Shown: positions 1-6,025, counted from the first letter of the stretch. The stretch: DNA of 6,360 nt from JAJDFU01 sp964595955 (GCA_964595955.1 CAZQSF010000143.1:1-6360), one strand, 5' to 3'. A program made the numbers and translations. Notes: generated by a model not told the origin, from the sequence alone.

Positions 1-29
1 CTATGCTTGTCAGCATCTAAGACCCTGAT

Positions 30-126
30 AATTGCAAAATTTTTTCCCCAACTTTAGGTATGGATAATTACACTAATAAACTGGCTAGATCACTCACAGT
101 TGTTTGATAATCAAAATTTTGCAATT
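30..126. repeat. Widely spaced 14-bp inverted repeat in AT-rich flank
   Basis: The 14-mer AATTGCAAAATTTT at 30-43 is matched by its exact reverse complement at 113-126, with 69 bases between. The region 1-139 is AT-rich compared with the genes and holds no convincing coding sequence. It lies downstream of the MATE gene. A small 5-bp stem, ATGCT/AGCAT, is also present at 3-16. The function is unknown. It could be the edge of a small mobile element or regulatory sequence of a gene to the left of the window. Confidence 0.5.
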
Positions 127-139
127 CGTCAGCCCTTCG

Positions 140-166
140 GCCGGAAAATTCACCGAATTTTCCGGC
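140..166 (-). terminator. Strong hairpin directly after the MATE stop codon
   Basis: Arms GCCGGAAAATTC (140-151) and GAATTTTCCGGC (155-166) form a perfect 12-bp stem with a 3-nt loop. On the minus strand the stem starts at the base after the MATE TAA (167-169). The position fits a transcription end or mRNA 3'-stabilising hairpin. A clean U-run does not follow at once, although T-rich sequence appears about 15-25 bases further on. Intrinsic terminator activity is therefore inferred from stem strength and position. Confidence 0.6.
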
Positions 167-1552
167 TTAGATCCGCACCTGCTTCCAGTGTCCGCGCCGA
201 AAGATGAGAATGGCGATGACGGCCAGGGCCGTCTCACTGATCGCAACGGACAGGCAGACCCCGGTCAGGCCTATGCCCAGGTGTATAGCCAGCAGGTAAC
301 CCAGCGGGATCTCCATCAGCCAGAAGCAGAACAGGTTGATGAACATGGGCGTCAGGGTATCGCCGGCCCCGTTGAAGGCCTGGCTGAGCACCATGCCGTA
401 GGAAAAGAACAAATAGCCCAGGCAGATGACCCGCAGGGTGATCACGCCGGCTTCCATGACGGCTGGTTCCTGGCTGAACAGGCCGATGATGGGGCGGGCA
501 AAGGCGAAAAAGACCAGCCCCACGCTGGTGAGGAAGACCATATTGAAAAAGGCCGATCGCCAAACGGACGTTTCGGCCCGCTGCGGCTGGTGAGCTCCCA
601 GGTTCTGACCGACCAGGGTTGCAGCGGCATTGCCCAGGCCCCAGGAAGGCAGGATGCTGAACACGATGAGCCGGATCGCAATGGTATAGCCGGCCACGGC
701 CTCGCTGCCCAGCTGGGCAATAATAGCCATCAGGACGATCCAGCTCGCTGAGGCGACAATAAACTGGAAGGCTCCGCTGGCCGCCACCCGAAAGATGCTC
801 CAGATCACCGACCACTGTATGGCGAAGTGTCGCCGGGCCAGCTTCACCAGGCTGCGGCCGCCGAAGAGGATGTAGAGCTGGAAGGCCACTCCAACTCCAC
901 GCCCGATGGTGGTGGCAATGGCGGCACCCTCCACGCCCATGGCCGGCACCGGCCCCCAGCCGAAGATGAAGATCGGATCCAGCACGATATTGATCCCGTT
1001 GGCCAGCCACAGGCTGCGCATGGCCAGGGCGGCGTCGCCCGCTCCCCGGAATACGCCGTTGAGCAGGAAGAGCAGCATGATCACGAGGTTGCCGCCCAGA
1101 ATGATGCGGGTGTATCCGGAACCGATGCGAACCACCTCGGCATCGGCACCCATCAGGCGCAGAATATCTTCGGCAAAGAACAGGCCGCCCAGGCCAATGA
1201 GTACCGAAAGGCTCAGGGCGATCCAGACAGCCTGTGCGGCACCTACAGCGGCCTGTTCGGGATTGTGCTCCCCGGTGCGGCGAGCCACAAAGGCCGCCGG
1301 CGCCGTGCTGATGCCGATGGCGAAGGAGTAGATGAGCGTGGCGACGGCTTCGGTAAGGCCTACGGTGGCCACGGCTTCCACGCCGATCTGGGCCACGAAA
1401 AAGACATCCACTACGGCAAAGAGAGACTCCATGACCATCTCCAGCACCATGGGGATCGACAACAGGAGAATGGCCCGGTTGATGCTGCCGGAGGTGAAGT
1501 CCTTCTCCTCGCCGCTGAGAGCCTCCCGGAACAAGGCGATGATCTTTTTCAT
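167..1552 (-). CDS. MATE family efflux transporter
   Basis: This is an inner-membrane multidrug/toxin extrusion antiporter of about 461 residues, the usual size for the family (450-480). MATE proteins export cationic drugs and metabolites in exchange for Na+ or H+. The protein is very hydrophobic, with about 12 likely membrane segments. It shows the two-fold pseudo-repeat of the family: an N-half segment FRGAGDAALAMRS near residue 168 and a C-half counterpart FNGAGDTLTPMF near residue 393. The loop AATLVGQNLGAHQPQRAE near 310 is typical of MATE proteins. The ATG at 1550-1552 (MKKIIALFREAL) is preferred. The frame extends to a TTG at 1576, but that adds only eight atypical residues. There is no Shine-Dalgarno motif. 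The gene is monocistronic here, ends in a hairpin, and is divergent from the SDR gene. The exact subfamily (NorM, DinF or other) and substrate cannot be told. Confidence 0.93.
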   Translation of the reverse strand: MKKIIALFREALSGEEKDFTSGSINRAILLLSIPMVLEMVMESLFAVVDVFFVAQIGVEAVATVGLTEAVATLIYSFAIGISTAPAAFVARRTGEHNPEQAAVGAAQAVWIALSLSVLIGLGGLFFAEDILRLMGADAEVVRIGSGYTRIILGGNLVIMLLFLLNGVFRGAGDAALAMRSLWLANGINIVLDPIFIFGWGPVPAMGVEGAAIATTIGRGVGVAFQLYILFGGRSLVKLARRHFAIQWSVIWSIFRVAASGAFQFIVASASWIVLMAIIAQLGSEAVAGYTIAIRLIVFSILPSWGLGNAAATLVGQNLGAHQPQRAETSVWRSAFFNMVFLTSVGLVFFAFARPIIGLFSQEPAVMEAGVITLRVICLGYLFFSYGMVLSQAFNGAGDTLTPMFINLFCFWLMEIPLGYLLAIHLGIGLTGVCLSVAISETALAVIAILIFRRGHWKQVRI

Positions 1553-1611
1553 GTCGGGTGATTTGGGGCCTCGCAAAATTCAGCTCCTTTTGGGAAAGAG
1601 GCAAGGGTAGT

Positions 1612-1706
1612 ACCGTTTCAAGTATGAAATGACCTGTCCCGCTTTAAAATAGGTTGGATGCAGAAACTGAACCTATTTTGAAAGCGGGATTCATACTTGA
1701 AACCGT
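1612..1706. repeat. Long imperfect palindrome between divergent genes
   Basis: The left arm runs from about 1612 to 1655 and the right arm from 1670 to 1706. Three stems line up. TTTCAAGTATGA (1616-1627) pairs with TCATACTTGAAA (1691-1702). TCCCGCTTT (1637-1645) pairs with AAAGCGGGA (1681-1689). AAAATAGGTT (1646-1655) pairs with AACCTATTTT (1670-1679). A bulged G lies at 1680, extra bases at 1628-1636 have no partner, and the central loop is about 14 nt. The outer segment of each arm also contains its own half-site symmetry TTCA-N4-TGAA (1617-1628 and 1690-1701), as an operator might. It lies between the divergent MATE and SDR starts. It could be a shared regulatory site, a bidirectional terminator-like hairpin or a MITE-like remnant. 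Confidence 0.75.
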
Positions 1707-1816
1707 ATAAAGGAGGAAGCTGCGCCCTTTTTTGTTTTTTCAGGCCTGCAGGGCCCCGGCCTTTTTTGCCCTGGCTTTTCTTTCTATTTTCCCGCCAAAT
1801 CACAACATCAACATCC

Positions 1817-2830
1817 ATGGCGGAAGGACGATTCAAGAACCCGTTTCAGGCTGTTTTCACCGGCGTCAAAGATTTTGCCGCCCGCAAGGAGAACGTGCGG
1901 CCGCTCAACGAAAAGGACCGGCTCGACGGGAAAACGGTCATGGTCACTGGCTCGAATTCAGGCGTGGGCTTCGCCATAGCCGTAGAGGTGGCCCGGCGCG
2001 GGGGCGAGCTCATCATGGCCTGCCGCAGCGGCCATCCCGAGGCCGGCGAGCGGGTCAGAAGCCTGAGCGGCTCCGACAAGGTGCGCATGGAAAAACTGGA
2101 TCTCACCGACAGCGCATCCATCCATGCCCTGGCCGACCGGCTCAAGGCCGAGGGCGTAAAGCTGGACGTGTGCATCTGCAATGCAGGGGTGGCCCAGGCC
2201 AAGCCCCGCAAGACCCCTCAGGGCCTGGAGGAGATGTTCATGGTCAATTTCCTGTCCAAATTCGTGCTCCTCAGCCGCCTGCTGAAGGACGGCACCATTC
2301 CCAATGCCGTCTATGCCGGCAACGGCCTGCCCGCCGGTGCCGACCGGCCGCGCATCGTCTTTACCTCCTCGGACTCCCACCGCAATGCCGACCCTATCGA
2401 CTTCGACAGCCTGGGCGTGTACCAGGATTACGGCGTCAACGGCGGCATCAGCCGGTACAGCTACTACAAGCTGGTGCTCAATACCTTTTCCTCGGAATTG
2501 TCCCGCCGGCTCAATCCCGAGGGAGGGGTGGACGTAGGGGTGCACGCCGCTTGTCCCGGGCCGGTCAATACCAACATCGCCCGGGAAGCTCCGGCTTTCC
2601 TCAAGATCTTTCTCAATACCTGGTTTCGGCTCTTTTTCCAGAGCCCGGAAAAGGCCGCGCCGCCTCTGGTCTATCTGGCGGCCGCCGAAGAGATGGAGGG
2701 GGAGACCAATCAGTACTTTCACATGATGGTACACCGCCGCATGGACGAGAAGTGCTACAGCCCGGAGGCCGGCCGGGTCCTGTGGGAGCGGGCCGAAGCC
2801 CTGGCCGATCGGCACGGGCTGTGGACCTAA
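1817..2830 (+). CDS. Short-chain dehydrogenase/reductase (SDR), LPOR/WWOX-like
   Basis: This is a predicted NAD(P)-dependent oxidoreductase with a Rossmann fold, 337 residues from the ATG at 1817. The cofactor loop TGSNSGVG is at 44-51, the adenine-site acidic motif LDLTD at 94-98, and CNAGVA at 121-126. The catalytic serine lies in FTSSDSH (182-188) and the catalytic pair is YSYYK (Y214, K218). CPGPVNT follows at 247-252. The length and the 30-residue N-terminal lead resemble the long SDRs related to protochlorophyllide reductase and retinol dehydrogenases rather than the 250-residue classical type. The substrate is unknown. The frame is open back to a TTG at 1697, but that 40-residue extension is low-complexity (Phe/Pro-rich), begins inside the palindrome and is not SDR-like, so the ATG is chosen. 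The start lacks a Shine-Dalgarno motif. The 3' end overlaps the CBS gene. Confidence 0.9.
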   Translation: MAEGRFKNPFQAVFTGVKDFAARKENVRPLNEKDRLDGKTVMVTGSNSGVGFAIAVEVARRGGELIMACRSGHPEAGERVRSLSGSDKVRMEKLDLTDSASIHALADRLKAEGVKLDVCICNAGVAQAKPRKTPQGLEEMFMVNFLSKFVLLSRLLKDGTIPNAVYAGNGLPAGADRPRIVFTSSDSHRNADPIDFDSLGVYQDYGVNGGISRYSYYKLVLNTFSSELSRRLNPEGGVDVGVHAACPGPVNTNIAREAPAFLKIFLNTWFRLFFQSPEKAAPPLVYLAAAEEMEGETNQYFHMMVHRRMDEKCYSPEAGRVLWERAEALADRHGLWT

Positions 2831-3225
2831 CGCTTGGGGTATTCCTGTTCGAACTGAAACTTGAGCACGTCGAAGGTCGTAACCAGCCCTACCAGCTCGC
2901 GCTCTTCGTTTATGATGGGTACGGCGTGGAAAAGGTTTTCCAGAAACACCTCGGCGGCGGCGCCGATCTGCTCATTGGGGAAGAGCGTGCCCACCTTGTT
3001 CGTCATCACCTCCTTCACCTTGATGCCGCGGTATTCGTCAAAGGGCTTGCCCAGTTTGTACAGGTCGGTGATGGAGATCATGCCCACCAGTTGTTTGCCT
3101 TCCACGACGGGTAAGTGGTGAATCCGGTTTTGCTGGAAGAGTTCGCGCACGATGTCCAGCGTGGCGTCGGGGCTTACGGTCTTGAGGTCGGTGACCATGA
3201 TCTTGGACAAGGGTTCGTTCATCAT
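2827..3225 (-). CDS. CBS domain pair protein
   Basis: This is a stand-alone protein of two CBS domains in tandem, a Bateman module, about 132 residues. CBS pairs bind adenosyl ligands (AMP, ATP, SAM or NAD) and regulate partner proteins or sense energy state. Domain 1 spans roughly residues 6-59 (LSKIMVTDLKTVSPDATL, then HHLPVVEGKQLVGMISITDL). Domain 2 spans about 69-123 (VKEVMTNKVGTLFPNEQ, then HAVPIINEERELVGLVTTFDVL). Both carry the typical hydrophobic-PVV/PII-x-G-I/L-V-T-D/FD pattern. There is no fused enzyme or transporter, so the partner is unknown. Adjacent Met codons at 3225 and 3222 sit just before domain 1 and are preferred. An upstream ATG at 3276 would add 17 residues and cannot be excluded. 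The stop overlaps the SDR stop on the other strand. Confidence 0.88.
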   Translation of the reverse strand: MMNEPLSKIMVTDLKTVSPDATLDIVRELFQQNRIHHLPVVEGKQLVGMISITDLYKLGKPFDEYRGIKVKEVMTNKVGTLFPNEQIGAAAEVFLENLFHAVPIINEERELVGLVTTFDVLKFQFEQEYPKR

Positions 3226-3380
3226 GAGCAGAGCGTTTTCCTGTTTTGCGAGTTGTGGCCCGTAAATTAGGAACATTTGGCGACAGCAAAAATCGCAAGT
3301 TCGGATTCGGTCTCATTTTCCGGTTGCCGGTATCGTTGCCTGCCCTTGCATGCCAGCCTGCTAAGCCGTATTTTTAGTGT

Positions 3381-3992
3381 ATGACCAAAGTCTTGCTCGA
3401 AGCCGGTCTGTTGGACCTCTCCCAATTTCCCGATGAAATGACGGAGGAGGAGTTTCTGACGTTCAGCCGGCAGCACGAGCCTTTCCGCATGGAGCGGGAG
3501 GCGGATGGAACTGTGATCATCATGTCGCCAGTAGGATCGGAATCCGGTTTTTTCGAAGGCGTGCTCATTGGTGAGCTTCGGAATTGGGCTATCCGGCAAA
3601 AGCAACCTCCCGGATTTGCATTCAGTTCCTCCACCGGCTTTCGCCTGCCCAACGGCGCCATCCGCTCGCCGGATGCGTCCTGGATGGCGCTCGAAAGCTG
3701 GCAGAGCGTACCTGAAGCTGAGCGCAAAGGCTTTCTGCCGCGCTGCCCGGATTTCGTGGTCGAGCTCCGCTCGCCCAGCGACCCCCTGCCTCCGCTGCAG
3801 GCCAAAATGGCCGAGTGGATCGCCAACGGCGCCCGCCTGGCCTGGCTGATCGATCTGCCGGGCAAGAAGGTGTTCATCTACCGCCCGGAACAGGAGGTGG
3901 AACCGGTAGTCGATTTCTCCGCTGTGCTGTCCGGCGAGGACGTACTGCCGGGCTTTGCGTTTGATTTGAAACTGCTGCGGCTGCCGGACTGA
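3381..3992 (+). CDS. Uma2 family (DUF820) putative endonuclease, copy 1
   Basis: This 203-residue protein belongs to the Uma2/DUF820 family, whose fold is of the PD-(D/E)XK nuclease type. The cellular substrate of these proteins is not known. Visible family features are a helical N-terminus (MTEEEFLTFSRQHE), GELRNWA (64-70), STGFRLPNGAIRSPDASWM (84-102, with D98), PDFVVELRSPSD (123-134, with D124 and E128), then LQAKMAEWIANGARLAWLID (139-158, with K142) and a FIYRP strand near 165. The putative catalytic D98/E128/K142 set is intact, so the gene looks functional. The family is typically 180-210 residues. The ATG has no Shine-Dalgarno motif. It is followed 7 bases after the stop by palindrome A and then by an almost identical second copy. 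No toxin or antitoxin partner is seen; the upstream neighbour is the divergent CBS gene. Confidence 0.9.
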   Translation: MTKVLLEAGLLDLSQFPDEMTEEEFLTFSRQHEPFRMEREADGTVIIMSPVGSESGFFEGVLIGELRNWAIRQKQPPGFAFSSSTGFRLPNGAIRSPDASWMALESWQSVPEAERKGFLPRCPDFVVELRSPSDPLPPLQAKMAEWIANGARLAWLIDLPGKKVFIYRPEQEVEPVVDFSAVLSGEDVLPGFAFDLKLLRLPD

Positions 3993-3999
3993 ACTGCCC

Positions 4000-4032
4000 A
4001 GACTTTTGAAGTCTTCAAGACTTCAAAAGTCT
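4000..4032. repeat. REP-like palindrome A
   Basis: This is a perfect 33-nt palindrome: arm AGACTTTTGAAGTCT (4000-4014), centre TCA, arm AGACTTCAAAAGTCT (4018-4032). Each arm is itself a 6-bp inverted repeat around TTG or CAA. It fills the gap between the two Uma2 genes, 7 bases after the first stop and 15 bases before the second start. As RNA it would form a 15-bp hairpin without a following U-run, so it is at most an mRNA-end structure rather than a standard intrinsic terminator. Confidence 0.95.
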
Positions 4033-4047
4033 TGAAAGAGTGAATTT

Positions 4048-4659
4048 ATGACCAAAGTACTAGTCGAAGCCGGTCTGTTGGACCTCTCCCAATTTCCCGA
4101 CGAGATGACGGAGGAGGAGTTTCTGGCGTTCAGCCGGCAGCACGAGCCTTTCCGCATGGAGCGGGAGGCGGATGGAACTGTGATCATCATGTCGCCAGTA
4201 GGATCGGAATCCGGTTTTTTCGAAGGCGTGCTCATTGGTGAGCTTCGGAATTGGGCTATCCGGCAAAAGCAACCTCCCGGATTTGCATTCAGTTCCTCCA
4301 CCGGCTTTCGCCTGCCCAACGGCGCCATCCGCTCGCCGGATGCGTCCTGGATGGCGCTCGAAAGCTGGCAGAGCGTACCTGAAGCTGAGCGCAAAGGCTT
4401 TCTGCCGCGCTGCCCGGATTTCGTGGTCGAGCTCCGCTCGCCCAGCGACCCCCTGCCTCCGCTGCAGGCCAAAATGGCCGAGTGGATCGCCAACGGCGCC
4501 CGCCTGGCCTGGCTGATCGATCTGCCGGGCAAGAAGGTGTTCATCTACCGCCCGGAACAGGAGGTGGAACCGGTAGTCGATTTCTCCGCTGTGCTGTCCG
4601 GCGAGGACGTACTGCCGGGCTTTGCGTTTGATTTGAAACTGCTGCAGCTGCCGGACTGA
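4048..4659 (+). CDS. Uma2 family (DUF820) putative endonuclease, copy 2
   Basis: This is a tandem duplicate of the preceding gene, also 203 residues, in the same frame and with the same putative nuclease residues (D98, E128, K142). The proteins differ at only three positions: L6V, T27A and R200Q. The genes differ at eight bases: four packed within five bases at codons 4-6, two silent changes at codons 18-19, one in codon 27 and one in codon 200. The 519 bases between are identical. The two copies are 667 bases apart. Sequence similarity between the copies begins at the start codon, because the upstream sequences are unrelated: copy 2 has palindrome A, copy 1 does not. Near-identity means recent duplication or gene conversion. 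Both copies appear intact. Confidence 0.9.
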   Translation: MTKVLVEAGLLDLSQFPDEMTEEEFLAFSRQHEPFRMEREADGTVIIMSPVGSESGFFEGVLIGELRNWAIRQKQPPGFAFSSSTGFRLPNGAIRSPDASWMALESWQSVPEAERKGFLPRCPDFVVELRSPSDPLPPLQAKMAEWIANGARLAWLIDLPGKKVFIYRPEQEVEPVVDFSAVLSGEDVLPGFAFDLKLLQLPD

Positions 4660-4663
4660 ACTG

Positions 4664-4711
4664 AGACTTTTGAAACCAAGACTTTTGAAGTCTTCGAGAC
4701 TTCAAAAGTCT
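4664..4711. repeat. REP-like palindrome B with partial extra arm
   Basis: The full palindrome is AGACTTTTGAAGTCT (4679-4693), centre TCG, AGACTTCAAAAGTCT (4697-4711). It is identical to palindrome A except for the last centre base. A partial extra arm, AGACTTTTGAA (4664-4674), precedes it. The element lies between the stop of Uma2 copy 2 and the ATG of the FISUMP gene 11 bases downstream, so it lies in the leader of that gene if it has its own promoter. Confidence 0.93.
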
Positions 4712-4722
4712 GATGATACACA

Positions 4723-5313
4723 ATGAAAACTTCACGTTGGATCGGGATGCTTTTGGGCTTGGCCCTTTCGGGCTTTTGCCAGCCATCGCTTTCCGGGCAT
4801 GCCGGTGCGGCGGAAACGGTCGGCCGGGATTCGGAAGCCCGCCTCTATCCCGCCCTGCAGGTCGGTCAGCTGATGTGGATGACGGAGAACCTGGACTACG
4901 CCGTGCCGCAGTCGTGGTGCTACGGCGACGACCCGGCCAATTGCGGGCGCTACGGGCGGCTCTACAGCTGGGCAGCGGCCGAGGCAGCTTGCCGGGCCGT
5001 GGGCTGGCGCCTGCCCACGGATGCCGAGTGGCGGACAATGGTGCAACACTATGGCCAGGGCAATGCCCGCTGGGCCTACGGTGTTCTGCTCGTCGGCGGC
5101 AGCAGCGGCTTTCAGGCCAGCCTCGGCGGCTTTCGCCAGCTTGGCGGCGATTACCACGACCTGGGCAATGCCGGCCACTACTGGACCCACACCGAATACG
5201 ATACCGACCGCGCCTGGTACTACAACTTCGATCGCCCCAGCCAGTCGGTGTATCGCTACTACGGTAAGAAATCCTCAGGCCGGTACTGCCGCTGTGTGCG
5301 GGTGGCACCGTAG
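4723..5313 (+). CDS. Secreted FISUMP-domain protein (Fibrobacter major paralogous domain)
   Basis: This is a 196-residue exported protein. The N-terminus MKTSRWIGMLLGLALSGF is a signal peptide, with likely cleavage near residues 28-31 (AGAA). A Cys lies at 19, but the preceding Phe does not fit a lipobox. The mature part matches the FISUMP domain: LMWMTENLDYAV (50-61), a CYGDDPANCGRYGRLYSW stretch (66-83), GWRLPTDAEW (94-103), GFRQLGGDYHDLGNAGHYWTHTEYD (136-160), AWYYNFD and the C-terminal YCRCVRVAP (188-196). These proteins are common in Fibrobacter and Bacteroidota. They act outside the cytoplasm, and their biochemical role is unknown. Paired cysteines (66/74 and 189/191, with 90) could form disulfides. 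The domain makes up the whole mature protein, whereas many homologues are larger multidomain surface proteins. The gene is bracketed by palindromes B and C. Confidence 0.87.
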   Translation: MKTSRWIGMLLGLALSGFCQPSLSGHAGAAETVGRDSEARLYPALQVGQLMWMTENLDYAVPQSWCYGDDPANCGRYGRLYSWAAAEAACRAVGWRLPTDAEWRTMVQHYGQGNARWAYGVLLVGGSSGFQASLGGFRQLGGDYHDLGNAGHYWTHTEYDTDRAWYYNFDRPSQSVYRYYGKKSSGRYCRCVRVAP

Positions 5314-5322
5314 CAGCGAGCC

Positions 5323-5400
5323 AGACTTCGAGAGTACTCCCCTGACTTCAAAAGTCTGAGAGACTTTTGAAGTCTTGATTCTGAGAGACTTTTGAAGTCT
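5323..5400. repeat. REP-like palindrome cluster C upstream of the transposase
   Basis: This composite contains a degenerate arm (5323-5338), an arm TGACTTCAAAAGTCT (5343-5357), the centre GAG, then AGACTTTTGAAGTCT (5361-5375) and a second AGACTTTTGAAGTCT (5386-5400). The arm order around GAG is the reverse of palindromes A, B, D and E. A 25-base direct repeat (5355-5379 and 5380-5404, one mismatch at the last base) duplicates the last arm. The cluster runs from just after the FISUMP stop to within 9 bases of the transposase ATG. Confidence 0.9.
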
Positions 5401-5408
5401 TGACGCAT

Positions 5409-5987
5409 ATGAATATGGAACCAGGAGCTTTTTACCACATTTTTAACCGGGGTAACAACCGGGAGACGATCTTCAAGGAAGACGCCAATTACGCTTTTTT
5501 CCTTCGCCAGGTCCGCAACTACCTCCTGCCTCACATGGACCTGTATGCGTATTGCTTGATGCCCAATCACTTCCATCTGCCGGTGCAGCTCCACGATACC
5601 GAGATACCTCCTTCGGCTCCTCATGAATCCAGGGTTTTAAGCCCGATAGAAAAAGCCTTCAAGAATTGCTTCATTTCCTACGCCAAAGCCATGAATAAGC
5701 GCTATGGCCGGGTAGGGAGTTTGTTTCAGACGCCTTACAAACGAAGAGAAATTACCAGCGAGCGCTATCTGGGCAATGCGATCGCCTACATCCACCTCAA
5801 CCCCGTTACCGCCGCCCTGGCTGACCGGCCGGAGGATTGGCCCCATAGTTCCTACGCCGAACTTGTCGGCGAATCCGAAACCGTTATTCCGCGGGAAAAG
5901 ATCTTTGACTGGTTTGGCGGAAAAGACTCTTTCATTGATTTTCACCGGGATTTCCAGGCTTACCGGGATACAGCCTCAGACTTTTGA
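5409..5987 (+). CDS. REP-associated tyrosine transposase (RAYT, Y1/HUH, IS200-like)
   Basis: This single-strand DNA transposase of the Y1 HUH superfamily (TnpA-REP, formerly DUF1568-type) is about 192 residues from the ATG at 5409. These enzymes nick and rejoin hairpin-bearing ssDNA through a Tyr-DNA link. The N-terminus GAFYHIFNRGNNRETIF is the classic lead. The HUH metal motif lies in YCLMPNHFHLPV (HFH at residues 54-56). A helix FISYAKAMNKRYGRVGSLFQTPYKR (residues 88-112) carries the likely catalytic Tyr91. YIHLNPVTAAL and WPHSSY complete the RAYT signature. All key residues are present, so it may be active. A TTG at 5400 extends the frame by three codons but is the last base of a palindrome arm plus flank; ATG 5409 or 5415 is better. 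The stop TGA (5985-5987) lies inside palindrome D. Flanking palindromes on both sides are the hallmark of RAYT loci. Confidence 0.93.
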   Translation: MNMEPGAFYHIFNRGNNRETIFKEDANYAFFLRQVRNYLLPHMDLYAYCLMPNHFHLPVQLHDTEIPPSAPHESRVLSPIEKAFKNCFISYAKAMNKRYGRVGSLFQTPYKRREITSERYLGNAIAYIHLNPVTAALADRPEDWPHSSYAELVGESETVIPREKIFDWFGGKDSFIDFHRDFQAYRDTASDF

Positions 5988-6010
5988 AGTTTTCAAAACT
6001 TCAAAAGTCT
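5978..6010. repeat. REP-like palindrome D (overlaps transposase stop)
   Basis: This is a perfect 33-nt palindrome with AGACTTTTGAAGTTT (5978-5992), centre TCA and AAACTTCAAAAGTCT (5996-6010). It differs from palindrome A by one C-to-T change in the left arm and the matching G-to-A in the right arm, so pairing is kept. Its first bases encode the final Ser-Asp-Phe-stop of the transposase. Confidence 0.95.
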
Positions 6011-6025
6011 TTCAACCCCCGACCT

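Noticed and set aside
234..1604. Long alternate-frame open frames over the MATE gene (234-1604 minus, 827-1561 plus)
   Set aside because: The products are low-complexity His/Gly/Arg/Pro-rich shadows typical of GC-rich DNA. The 167-1552 frame has clear MATE features and membrane segments.
1742..1767. Possible attenuator-like hairpin AGGCC/GGCCT followed by T-rich sequence before the SDR start
   Set aside because: The stem is only 5 bp with an 11-base loop, and T-runs are common throughout this leader. It is too weak to call.
1697..1816. 40-residue N-terminal extension of the SDR from a TTG start, preceded by nothing but followed by a GGAGG-like stretch
   Set aside because: It starts inside the palindrome arm, is Phe/Pro-rich and does not resemble an SDR leader or a standard signal peptide. 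ATG 1817 gives a normal protein.
1958..2815. Antisense frame and second plus frame over the SDR gene
   Set aside because: The SDR frame holds all cofactor and catalytic motifs in the right order. The others show no family resemblance.
3346..3376. Bacteroidota-type promoter (TTG, about 20 bases, TATTTTTA) before Uma2 copy 1
   Set aside because: The -7 box lacks the final G and lies only 4 bases before the ATG, so transcription would start inside the gene.
3374..3877. Long antisense open frame over Uma2 copy 1, with an identical partner over copy 2 (4023-4544)
   Set aside because: Its repetition in both copies only reflects the duplicated DNA. The sense frame has clear Uma2 motifs, while the antisense product is Ser/Arg-rich without recognisable features.
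4723..4800. Lipoprotein signal in the FISUMP protein (Cys at residue 19)
   Set aside because: The residue before the Cys is Phe, which does not fit a lipobox. A type I signal peptide with cleavage near residue 30 is more likely.
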